Shown: one piece after another, positions 1 to 5,147 of the stretch
Layout of the letters: each line of letters begins with the position of its first letter
How positions within the stretch are numbered: the stretch's first letter is position 1
Source: Dehalococcoidia bacterium
Lineage (GTDB): Bacteria; Chloroflexota; Dehalococcoidia; SM23-28-2; RBG-16-64-32
DNA: 6,178 nucleotides
NCBI GenBank assembly: GCA_030690405.1
Contig: JAUYGU010000163.1
Location: 1-6,178, forward strand
Direction of reading: 5' to 3'
The notes under the pieces: model-generated
The model's database searches: none
Seen by the model: only the letters and a program-made list of their open reading frames with translations
Told to the model about the DNA's origin: nothing
Position numbers and translations under genes: made by a program

Positions 1-419
1 AGCATCTGGATCGCCATCGGCATGAAGCAGCCCAGCGGGTTGACGCCCGTCTCCCGGTAGAGCTTCAGCGTCTCCTCCTGGCGGCGCTTGGGGTCCTTGT
101 ACTTCTTCTGGATCTCCTGCATCCGCGGCTGCATCTCCTGCATCGCGCGGGTGGACTGGAGCTGGCGGAGGGTGAAGGGGATGGTGGCAACGCGCAGGAT
201 GACGGTGAACAGTATGATCGCCACCCCGAACTGGCCCGCGAACACGTTGGTCAGGAGCAGCAGCGAGTTGATCAAGGGGTTGATGAAGAGCGTGTCCCAG
301 GCCGGGCCCAGCCCCATCGCGACGAAGGCGCCGACGATGAACAGGATGGTGCCGATCATGAGCACGTTGCCCAGGCTGGGCCGCGGCCTCGGCGCGGCGG
401 CCGCGCCCGGCGCGCTCAC
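1..419 (-). CDS. yidC: YidC/Oxa1-family membrane protein insertase, N-terminal part (runs off the window edge)
   Basis: YidC inserts and folds proteins in the cytoplasmic membrane, alone or with SecYEG. Reading down from a GTG at 419-417 gives 139 complete codons with no stop before position 1, so the C-terminal part is missing. Visible in order: an Ala/Pro-rich N-tail (residues 1-16), a hydrophobic segment (about 18-36), a second one (about 63-83), then a charged cytoplasmic hairpin (about 86-124) with the family-typical YKDPKRRQEE and LYRETGVNPLGCFMPM stretches. Arg76, in FTVILRVATIPFT, matches the conserved groove arginine of the family. There is no large periplasmic P1 domain between the first two hydrophobic segments, so this is the short Gram-positive/Chloroflexota-style form. 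The GTG overlaps the TGA of the upstream lipoprotein gene (GTGA, 416-419), which implies coupled translation; I see no independent strong ribosome binding site. Family assignment is very secure; the exact start is likely but not proven. Confidence 0.95.
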   Translation of the reverse strand, partial: MSAPGAAAAPRPRPSLGNVLMIGTILFIVGAFVAMGLGPAWDTLFINPLINSLLLLTNVFAGQFGVAIILFTVILRVATIPFTLRQLQSTRAMQEMQPRMQEIQKKYKDPKRRQEETLKLYRETGVNPLGCFMPMAIQM

Positions 420-1531
420 TCCGTCACCACCTTCACGAAGCTCCCGGCGACGGGGTCGACGGTGAACAGGTCTCCCCCCTCGGCGCTGACGACGACTTTG
501 CCGTCCAGGACGGCCGGGTCGGCGAGCACGGTCTTCTCCAGCGCCGCCGGCGCCGACCACTTGAGGCTCCCATCGGCCGGGTCAAGCCCGTATACGTTTC
601 CCCCTTTGTCGACGATGACCAGAACGCCGCCGGCGAGGACCGGCGCCGAGCGCAGCGGCTCGTCCGCCTCAAACGGCGCGTCCCAGACCGCGCTGCCGTC
701 CTCCAGACTGAGGGCGTACAGCCGCCCGTCCAGGTTCGGAGCGTACACCGTACCGTCATCGAAGAGCGGGCGGCCCCAGAACCAGTTGTCGGTCTTGAAC
801 GGCCAGCGTTCTTCGCCACTCTCCACGTCCACGGCGTGGAGCCCGCGGTCTATCCCGCCCACCAGCACGGTGCCGTCTGCGAGGACCGGATCGGAGATGA
901 GGCCGTGGCCGGTCTCGAACGGCCGGTCCCACTCCGGTTCGCCGGTGGCGGCGTTGAGCGCGAACAGCTTGCCGTTCACGGAGGCGACGTACAGGCGATC
1001 GTCCGCCAGGAGGGGAGCGGCCCACACGGCGGCGCCGGTATCGAAGGGGCGGTCCCACGCACGCTTGCCCGTCTCCAGGTCCAGGGCGTACACGTTGCCG
1101 TCCTCGGACGCCGCGTACAGCGTCGTCTCGCTGGCGGCGAAGCCGGCGACGATGGGGCCGCCCGTGTCGAACGGGTCGTCCCAGACGGGGGCGCCGTCCG
1201 CCAGGCTGAGCGCGTAGATCTTGCTGTCGTAGGCGCCGAAGTAGACGTTGCCGCCGCGGATGACCGGCGTGCCGTAGATCGCCTCCAGCTTTATCTCCGG
1301 CTTCTCCTTCCCGGTCGGGAACGTCCACTCCGCCGAGAAGTCGTCCGCGATGCGTAGAGCGGACAGCTCACCCTTATCGGTGCTGGCCACGAGGACCGTG
1401 CCATCGGAACTGGCGACGGGGCCGGCCCAGCCCTGGGGGTTGTTCTGCTTGACGCAGCCGGCGGCGCCGAGCATGGCCAGGGCGAGTAACGCCAGGACCG
1501 CGAGCGGGTGGGTGCGCGCTATACGCCGGAT
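416..1531 (-). CDS. PQQ-like beta-propeller lipoprotein (BamB-like repeats) between yidD and yidC
   Basis: Predicted secreted, lipid-anchored eight-bladed beta-propeller, a scaffold usually used for protein-protein contacts. From the proposed start the N-terminus is a textbook lipoprotein signal: basic RRIARTH, a hydrophobic core (LAVLALLALAML), then GAAGC with the lipidated Cys at residue 26. About 42-residue repeats follow, of the form DGxVYAL(D/N)xxTGxxxW with recurrent WDxPFxTG. Seven anchor tryptophans are spaced 48, 42, 42, 42, 40 and 42 residues apart, and a final repeat near the C-terminus lacks the Trp. No cysteine pair or metal-ligand pattern suggests a real PQQ enzyme. Start choice: a perfect AAGGAGG lies at 1543-1537, but the codon 5 nt downstream in frame is ATC (1531-1529). 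The only upstream canonical start is an ATG at 1657. It would overlap yidD by 58 bp and put 42 Arg/Pro-rich residues before the signal peptide, giving 413 rather than 371 residues. The gene's TGA overlaps the yidC GTG. Fold and lipidation are well supported; function is unknown. Confidence 0.85.
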   Translation of the reverse strand: MRRIARTHPLAVLALLALAMLGAAGCVKQNNPQGWAGPVASSDGTVLVASTDKGELSALRIADDFSAEWTFPTGKEKPEIKLEAIYGTPVIRGGNVYFGAYDSKIYALSLADGAPVWDDPFDTGGPIVAGFAASETTLYAASEDGNVYALDLETGKRAWDRPFDTGAAVWAAPLLADDRLYVASVNGKLFALNAATGEPEWDRPFETGHGLISDPVLADGTVLVGGIDRGLHAVDVESGEERWPFKTDNWFWGRPLFDDGTVYAPNLDGRLYALSLEDGSAVWDAPFEADEPLRSAPVLAGGVLVIVDKGGNVYGLDPADGSLKWSAPAALEKTVLADPAVLDGKVVVSAEGGDLFTVDPVAGSFVKVVTE

Positions 1532-1536
1532 GCTAT

Positions 1537-1543
1537 CCTCCTT
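1537..1543 (-). promoter_or_regulatory. Strong Shine-Dalgarno (AAGGAGG) of the beta-propeller lipoprotein gene
   Basis: The minus strand reads AAGGAGG, then five bases, then ATC in the lipoprotein frame. No ATG, GTG or TTG lies at a usable distance in that frame. The site decides the start in favour of position 1531 despite the non-canonical codon. The bases GGAT-AGC-ATCC (1538-1528) are self-complementary and could form a tiny hairpin masking the end of the site and the start codon. Confidence 0.7.
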
Positions 1544-1599
1544 GGCGGCCCCGACGGAGCGGGACCCTGTCTGGGCGGGAGCGCGCCTGTCCGGCCTGA

Positions 1600-1809
1600 T
1601 CAGGGTACGGGGTCCAGGCCGCCGGCGTTGAAGGGATGGCAGCGGAGGAGGCGCCACAGGGTGAGGAGGCCGCCCTTCAGCACGCCGTGCCGCTCCACGG
1701 CTTCGTAGCCGTAGTGCGAGCAGGTGGGCTGGAAGCGACAGGCCGGCGGGCGGGTCGGAGAGATGGACCCCTGGTACCAGCGGATGAGGGCGAGGGCCGG
1801 ACGCTTCAT
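1600..1809 (-). CDS. yidD: YidD, membrane protein insertion efficiency factor
   Basis: Small membrane-associated protein that in E. coli promotes insertion of inner-membrane proteins together with YidC. The 69-residue length is normal. The family signature is nearly complete: [20 protein letters not shown] (residues 11-30), [12 protein letters not shown] (31-42), then [19 protein letters not shown] (51-69). The three conserved cysteines are Cys24, Cys30 and Cys57. The N-terminal stretch looks like an amphipathic membrane-binding helix. The ATG overlaps the rnpA TGA as ATGA (1806-1809), so translation is probably coupled to rnpA. Instead of running directly into yidC, as is common, the operon continues into a beta-propeller lipoprotein gene after a 68-bp gap. 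Confidence 0.97.
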   Translation of the reverse strand: MKRPALALIRWYQGSISPTRPPACRFQPTCSHYGYEAVERHGVLKGGLLTLWRLLRCHPFNAGGLDPVP

Positions 1810-2165
1810 GACGGCGATTCCTGCGCGGGCGCGTCCCCGCCGAGGATACCGGCGCGGACGAACAGGCTAACTACCGCTTTTCTCAACTGGTGAAAGTCCG
1901 CCTCGGCGGCGCGGGCCCGAGCCGAGACAACGACGTCCCAGCCGGGCCGGGCGGCCAGGCTGCGGATGCTCTCTCGGAGGCGGCGCCGGACGCGGTTGCG
2001 CACTACGGCATTGCCCAGGCGCTTGGAGGTGACGAAGCCGTAGCGGTTGTGCGGGAGCTCGTTCGGAACGCTTCTGAGCACTAACAGTCGGTTGGCCAGG
2101 ACGTGGCCCTCCTGAAATACCAGATCGAAGTCTTTGCGCCTCCGGAGCCGGAGCTGCTTGCGCAC
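1806..2165 (-). CDS. rnpA: Ribonuclease P protein component
   Basis: Protein subunit of RNase P; it binds the catalytic RNA and helps process the 5' ends of pre-tRNAs. From the GTG at 2165 the product has 119 residues, usual for the family. It begins with the basic LRLRRRKDF stretch typical of RnpA N-termini and contains the RNA-binding RNR motif, [18 protein letters not shown] (about residues 48-65). A FDLVFQEG segment (13-20) matches the conserved first helix and strand region. This GTG lies 46 bp after the rpmH stop with only a weak AGGCGG-like site in front. The same frame is open upstream through all of rpmH. A TTG at 2351-2349 in this frame sits right after the rpmH ribosome binding site and would give a 181-residue form with a 62-residue extension. 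The conserved domain is certain; which start is used is open. The stop overlaps the yidD start. Confidence 0.95.
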   Translation of the reverse strand: MRKQLRLRRRKDFDLVFQEGHVLANRLLVLRSVPNELPHNRYGFVTSKRLGNAVVRNRVRRRLRESIRSLAARPGWDVVVSARARAAEADFHQLRKAVVSLFVRAGILGGDAPAQESPS

Positions 2166-2170
2166 GGCCG

Positions 2171-2190
2171 CCTGCCTGCCGGTCGGCAGG
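2171..2190 (-). repeat. Short palindromic element in the rpmH-rnpA gap
   Basis: CCTGCC at 2175-2180 and GGCAGG at 2185-2190 form a perfect 6-bp inverted repeat around a 4-nt loop, with an extra CCTG copy at 2171-2174. The element lies between the rpmH stop and the short-form rnpA GTG. In the rnpA frame it reads LPTGRQA. From memory, this peptide recurs in unrelated proteins of many uncultured bacteria because a CCTGCC/GGCAGG palindrome is dispersed in their genomes. Membership in such a family is an inference; only one copy is seen here. A hairpin here could affect the start of rnpA translation or the rpmH/rnpA message ratio. Confidence 0.5.
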
Positions 2191-2211
2191 GTGCTGCGGC
2201 GGGCCGCCCGG

Positions 2212-2349
2212 TCAGACGGCGAGCCGCCACCGCCCCTTGAGCATGCGGCGCTTGAGGATGGCGCGGCCGTTGCGCGTTCTGTTCCGGGCCATGAAGCCGT
2301 GCCGGCGCTGGCGGCGCCGCTTCTTGGGTTGGTAGGTACGCTTGGGCAC
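2212..2349 (-). CDS. rpmH: Large ribosomal subunit protein bL34
   Basis: Small, very basic protein of the 50S subunit. A GTG at 2349-2347 gives 45 residues ending in TGA at 2214-2212. It starts [20 protein letters not shown] and ends [13 protein letters not shown], aligning along its whole length with the bL34 pattern (KRTYQPSKRRR...HGF.AR...NGR..L.RRR.KGR.RL.V). The Trp at residue 41 and Met at residue 20 sit where other families usually have basic or small residues; I attach no function to that. The start is fixed by GGAGGAG at 2360-2354, four bases upstream. It is the first gene of the rpmH-rnpA-yidD-lipoprotein-yidC operon and lies 57 bp downstream of a near-consensus promoter -10. dnaA, the frequent upstream neighbour of rpmH, is not here; a DUF192 gene is. 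Confidence 0.97.
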   Translation of the reverse strand: MPKRTYQPKKRRRQRRHGFMARNRTRNGRAILKRRMLKGRWRLAV

Positions 2350-2353
2350 AAGG

Positions 2354-2360
2354 CTCCTCC
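2354..2360 (-). promoter_or_regulatory. Ribosome binding site serving rpmH and possibly a long rnpA form
   Basis: The minus strand reads GGAGGAG-CCTTGTGCCC. The GTG (2349-2347) opens rpmH. The TTG (2351-2349), sharing one base with it, is in the rnpA frame. One Shine-Dalgarno could therefore serve two overlapping starts in different frames. Confidence 0.75.
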
Positions 2361-2378
2361 AAAGGGCAACAAGACCGC

Positions 2379-2397
2379 GCCCCGCCATGGACGGGGC
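2379..2397 (-). other. Stem-loop at the 5' end of the rpmH operon leader
   Basis: GCCCCG and CGGGGC form a perfect 6-bp GC stem around a 7-nt loop containing CCATGG. It lies immediately after the predicted transcription start and upstream of the rpmH ribosome binding site. It may stabilise the message or take part in leader-based control; neither is shown. There is no U-tract, so it is not an intrinsic terminator. Confidence 0.45.
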
Positions 2398-2405
2398 ACT
2401 ACGCG

Positions 2406-2434
2406 ATTATACGGTTCGCCAACTCGCCGGTCAA
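2406..2434 (-). promoter_or_regulatory. Sigma-70-type promoter of the rpmH operon
   Basis: On the minus strand: -35 TTGACC (2434-2429), exactly 17 bp of spacer, then a perfect -10 TATAAT (2411-2406). Transcription should start near 2399, giving a leader of about 50 nt before rpmH. This is the strongest promoter in the window, as expected for a ribosomal protein operon. A 6-bp inverted repeat (GCCGGT/ACCGGC, 2426-2431 and 2446-2451) overlaps the -35. Confidence 0.88.
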
Positions 2435-2469
2435 TTCGATGGTTCACCGGCCAGGCCACGCTGCCGCCC

Positions 2470-2952
2470 TCACTCCCGCTTCACGTCCGCCGGTATCTCC
2501 ACCCGGTCGCCGAGGCCCAGGCCGTGCCGCTCGAACCAGCCCTGGTTCACCTCCAGCGCGTAGCGGTAAGGCTGCGCCGGCCTGTGCAGATCCTCCGAGA
2601 GCGCCTCCATGTCCTGCGTCTCCAGGATCGTCCCCTCGCCGTCGATGAACGCGATGGAGAGCGGGATCTTCGTGTTCTTCATCCAGAAGCCGGCCTTCGT
2701 CTCCTGCGCGAAGACGAACAGCATCCCGCGCTCTTCCGCCAAGCTCTCGCGAAACATCAGGCCGCGGCTCCGCTCGGCGACGGTGCGCGCCAGCTCCACG
2801 GTGAGCTCCGCCCGCTTCCCGGCCGAGCCGGTGAGCGTGATCGCGGCCGTTGGGAAGGTGCCACCGTCACCGCCATCGCCACCTCCTCCGCCGCCGCAGG
2901 CGACGGCCAGCGCCAGGAGAAGCGCCACGACGGGCACGAACGCAAGCCGCAT
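2470..2952 (-). CDS. DUF192 family lipoprotein
   Basis: Member of the DUF192 (COG1430) family of small extracytoplasmic proteins of unknown function. The 160-residue product starts with a lipoprotein signal peptide: MRLAF, a hydrophobic core, and LAVAC with the predicted lipidated Cys19. A Gly/Asp tether (about residues 20-31) follows. The DUF192 domain covers about residues 37-158 and shows the family blocks ERSRGLMFRESL (60-71), GMLFVF (76-81), FWMKNTKIPLSIAFID (89-104), GTI and ALEVNQG. The ATG begins 2 bp after the flavoprotein stop with no clear ribosome binding site, so it is probably translationally coupled as the last gene of that two-gene unit. The domain call is firm and lipidation is likely; the role is unknown. 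Confidence 0.93.
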   Translation of the reverse strand: MRLAFVPVVALLLALAVACGGGGGGDGGDGGTFPTAAITLTGSAGKRAELTVELARTVAERSRGLMFRESLAEERGMLFVFAQETKAGFWMKNTKIPLSIAFIDGEGTILETQDMEALSEDLHRPAQPYRYALEVNQGWFERHGLGLGDRVEIPADVKRE

Positions 2953-2954
2953 CG

Positions 2955-4154
2955 CTAGCCGGAGGCGCGCCGGACGGCCGCGATTCGCGACAACCGCCGC
3001 CGCTGTGCCGCCGAAGCGAACACGTCCACGGCCAGCCGTAACGGCCCGATCATCCGCAGGAAGTCCAGGTAGGTCATCTCGCCGCGGATCAGGTGGCAGA
3101 AGAGGCGCCAGAACTTCTCGCTCCGCCGCATCACCGCCACGTACGGCGGCGGCGCGAACTGGAACAGCTCCTGCAGCTTGCGCGATACGCTCAGCTCAGG
3201 CTGCAGCCGCCGGTCCACCGCCCGCTGGTAGGCGGAGAGGTCGTCCGCCTCACCGGCCAGCATCCGCAGCGCCGCCATGGCGGCCAGTCGGCCGCTCATG
3301 AACGCCATGTGTATCCCCTCGCCGGAGAGCGGGTCGACCAGCCCGGCGGCGTCGCCGATGACCGCCGCCGGCCCGCGGGCTATGGCGGAGCCGGGGACGC
3401 GCACCGGCACGTAGTGGCCGCGCACCCACTCCAGAGCGCCGGCGTCGAAGCCGTAGTGCGCGCAGAGGTCGGCCAGCTTGGGCCGCAGGGTGAAGGCGGC
3501 GTACTTCCAGGCCCCCACGCCCACGTTCAAGTGGTCGCCCTTCGGGAACACCCAGCCGTAGCCGCCCGCCAGCCCGCCCACGTCCAGCCCGATGAACTCC
3601 CGCCACTGCTCCGGCACGCCGTCCGGATACGGCACCTTCCCCTCCAGCGCCACCGCCACCTCCGCCTCCGGCCGCGTGCCCGTATCGCGGCCCACGACCC
3701 CGTTCGCCCCATCAGCGCCGATGAGGGCGCGCGCGGCGTAGGAGCCGCGCTCCGTGCGAACCGTAACGCCGCCCGCCCCGCCGTTGGATGAGACCTCCAC
3801 CGTGCGCACCGGCTCGCCGTCCTGGAACGTCGCTCCGGCGGCGACGGCGGCCTCGGCGAGGAACGCGTCCAGGCGGCAGCGCTGCGTCATGTACATCAGC
3901 GGCCCCTCGTAGCGCCGGTCGAACGCCTCACCCAGGCGGAGGGAGAAGCGCGCTCCCGTGACGGTGCGCTCCACCACCGGGCTGAGGTCGAGGTCCTGGC
4001 AAGCGGCCGCGCGCAGGGTGACGCCGCCGCACGGCTTATCGCGGGGGAAGCGGGCGCGGTCCAGGAGCAGCACGGACGCCCCCTCGCGGGCGAGGATGCG
4101 GGCGGCAGTGCTGCCGGCGGGCCCGGCGCCGGCCACGATCGCGTCGTAGCGCAT
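2955..4154 (-). CDS. FAD-dependent oxidoreductase, geranylgeranyl reductase family
   Basis: Flavoprotein of the family that reduces isoprenoid double bonds (geranylgeranyl chains of chlorophyll, archaeal lipids, menaquinone side chains). Length is 399 residues, normal for the family. Visible motifs: dinucleotide-binding GAGPAG (9-14) followed by VLLLDR (28-33); PCGG (41-44), the family's substrate/flavin loop; an ADG block (147-149); GWVFPKGDHLNVGVG (200-214); and the second FAD motif GDAAGLVDPLSGEGIHMAF (267-285). The C-terminal 100 residues are helical and Arg-rich and could sit against the membrane. No chlorophyll or archaeal-lipid genes are nearby, so the substrate cannot be named; a menaquinone or polyprenyl chain is plausible. 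The nearest promoter leaves almost no leader, and no Shine-Dalgarno precedes the ATG. The downstream DUF192 gene follows after 2 bp. Family is certain, specificity open. Confidence 0.93.
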   Translation of the reverse strand: MRYDAIVAGAGPAGSTAARILAREGASVLLLDRARFPRDKPCGGVTLRAAACQDLDLSPVVERTVTGARFSLRLGEAFDRRYEGPLMYMTQRCRLDAFLAEAAVAAGATFQDGEPVRTVEVSSNGGAGGVTVRTERGSYAARALIGADGANGVVGRDTGTRPEAEVAVALEGKVPYPDGVPEQWREFIGLDVGGLAGGYGWVFPKGDHLNVGVGAWKYAAFTLRPKLADLCAHYGFDAGALEWVRGHYVPVRVPGSAIARGPAAVIGDAAGLVDPLSGEGIHMAFMSGRLAAMAALRMLAGEADDLSAYQRAVDRRLQPELSVSRKLQELFQFAPPPYVAVMRRSEKFWRLFCHLIRGEMTYLDFLRMIGPLRLAVDVFASAAQRRRLSRIAAVRRASG

Positions 4155-4163
4155 TACGCGACA

Positions 4164-4192
4164 ATTCTAGCAGGCCGCCGCACCTCAGCGAA
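4164..4192 (-). promoter_or_regulatory. Promoter of the flavoprotein-DUF192 unit, implying a near-leaderless message
   Basis: On the minus strand: TTCGCT (4192-4187), 17-bp spacer, extended -10 TGC-TAGAAT (hexamer 4169-4164). Only 9 bases separate the -10 from the ATG at 4154, so transcription would start at or a few bases before the start codon. The -35 is weak (3 of 6 matches), which the TG extension can offset. An inverted repeat (GCCGCAC/GTGCGGC, 4177-4183 and 4197-4203, 13-nt loop) places the -35 in its loop. Confidence 0.6.
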
Positions 4193-4203
4193 CGGCGTGC
4201 GGC
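4177..4203. repeat. 7-bp inverted repeat around the -35 of the flavoprotein promoter
   Basis: Perfect arms GCCGCAC and GTGCGGC are separated by 13 bases. The position between the stop of the PH-domain gene and the flavoprotein start fits an operator, or a weak read-through stem-loop. The lack of any T-run argues against an intrinsic terminator. Confidence 0.35.
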
Positions 4204-4232
4204 ACCGCCTCCGCCATCGCCGGGTGGGACCG

Positions 4233-5147
4233 CTAGGCGTTGGCTACGGCGATCCCGGCGGAGACCCAGAACAGAAGCTGGAGGAAGACGCTCCCGCTCA
4301 ACAGGAGGTACGTCGCCGCCCGCTCCCGCCACTGGAAAGCGAGGCCCGCGACGAGGTTGACGGCGAGGACCGCCAGGGCGGCGGCCGGTATCACCAGCAG
4401 CTCGTTGCGGGAGTGGACTTCCGTGATCTCACCCAGGGGCGGGAACTCGATGGTGATCTGGGGGCTGAGGTCCCGGTATACGGCGAACACGTAGCCCCAG
4501 AGCGCGAGGTTGGTGACGATGGCGGCCAGCGCCAGGAGCTGGGCCACGCGGTCCGCCCAGATCGGGTGGCTGCCGACGATGTCCCGCTGGACGGTCTCGC
4601 TGCCGCCGGGCTTGGCCGACTGCCTGAACCGCTCCACCTCCGCCATGAATCGCGCCGGGTCCTGCGGGCTAACCGCGTACGTGGCCGAAGGCGTCCGCAC
4701 GTAGACGATCTCCTCCGGCGAGCGGTGGGTGGAGTAGAACAGCACCTCCTTGCCGCCCACCAGGGCGCGGCCTACCCGCAGGCCAGGCCAGCTCAGCCCC
4801 CGGAGATCGGGGCGGTCCTCGCCGCGACCGGCGGACAGCCCCTCGATGCGCTCCATGGGGATGTAGTGTCTTATCGTGCCCCAGGCTATCGTCAGGCCGT
4901 TGCGGTCCACGCTGTAGTGCAGCGTGTAGCAGGCGTAGGCCCAGAACGCGAAGACGATCGCCAGCACCAAGAGAACGGCGGCGCTGACGATGGCGACGAA
5001 CTGCGTGAGGGAGACCGGCCAGGTCGTCGCCTTCACGATCAGCGCGATCGCCAAGACGGCGGCAACCGCCGAAAGGGACGCGGCGGCGGCTACGCCCAGC
5101 GTGCGGCGGGGCCGCTCTATGGTTACGCCTTGACCTTGGAGTAGCAC
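4233..5147 (-). CDS. Membrane protein with a bacterial PH-like domain
   Basis: Predicted five-helix membrane protein of about 304 residues. Helices 1 and 2 fall at about 17-38 and 49-72. A soluble domain (about 75-172) begins LHYSVDRNGLTIAWGTIRHY followed by IPMERI. This Y-x-(V/L)-x-x-x-GL-x-I-x-x-G...IP-x-x-x-I pattern opens bacterial PH-like domains of the bPH_5 type. It continues with GGKEVLFYST, EEIVYVRTP and a helix with DPARFMAEVERF, consistent with a PH fold. Helices 3-5 lie at about 201-223, 250-272 and 277-301. The function of this type is unknown. The start is uncertain: the frame is open far into ilvE, but residues coded there are an Arg-rich shadow. The GTG at 5147 (or 5156) is the nearest usable canonical start, overlapping ilvE by 25 bp. 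No good ribosome binding site is seen. It is probably cotranscribed with ilvE, without an evident functional link. Confidence 0.82.
   Translation of the reverse strand: MLLQGQGVTIERPRRTLGVAAAASLSAVAAVLAIALIVKATTWPVSLTQFVAIVSAAVLLVLAIVFAFWAYACYTLHYSVDRNGLTIAWGTIRHYIPMERIEGLSAGRGEDRPDLRGLSWPGLRVGRALVGGKEVLFYSTHRSPEEIVYVRTPSATYAVSPQDPARFMAEVERFRQSAKPGGSETVQRDIVGSHPIWADRVAQLLALAAIVTNLALWGYVFAVYRDLSPQITIEFPPLGEITEVHSRNELLVIPAAALAVLAVNLVAGLAFQWRERAATYLLLSGSVFLQLLFWVSAGIAVANA

Noticed and set aside
1532..1657. ATG at 1657 as the start of the propeller lipoprotein
   Set aside because: It adds 42 Arg/Pro-rich residues ahead of a complete lipoprotein signal peptide and overlaps yidD by 58 bp. The strong Shine-Dalgarno at 1537-1543 points to the later start, although that start is non-canonical.
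2352..2459. Extension of rnpA to an ATG at 2459
   Set aside because: That ATG is upstream of the rpmH operon promoter, so it would not be on the transcript from that promoter. A shorter extension to the TTG at 2351 is kept as a finding.
4155..4235. Intrinsic terminator between the PH-domain gene and the flavoprotein gene
   Set aside because: A GC stem-loop is present but no run of T follows it on the minus strand; read-through cannot be excluded.
4197..5144. Long plus-strand open frame opposite the PH-domain gene (and similar ones at 2134-2958, 3093-3791, 5282-6082 and 462-1217)
   Set aside because: They are antisense shadows of well-supported genes in GC-rich DNA, with Arg/Pro/Ala/Gly-rich translations, no recognisable domain and no ribosome binding site.
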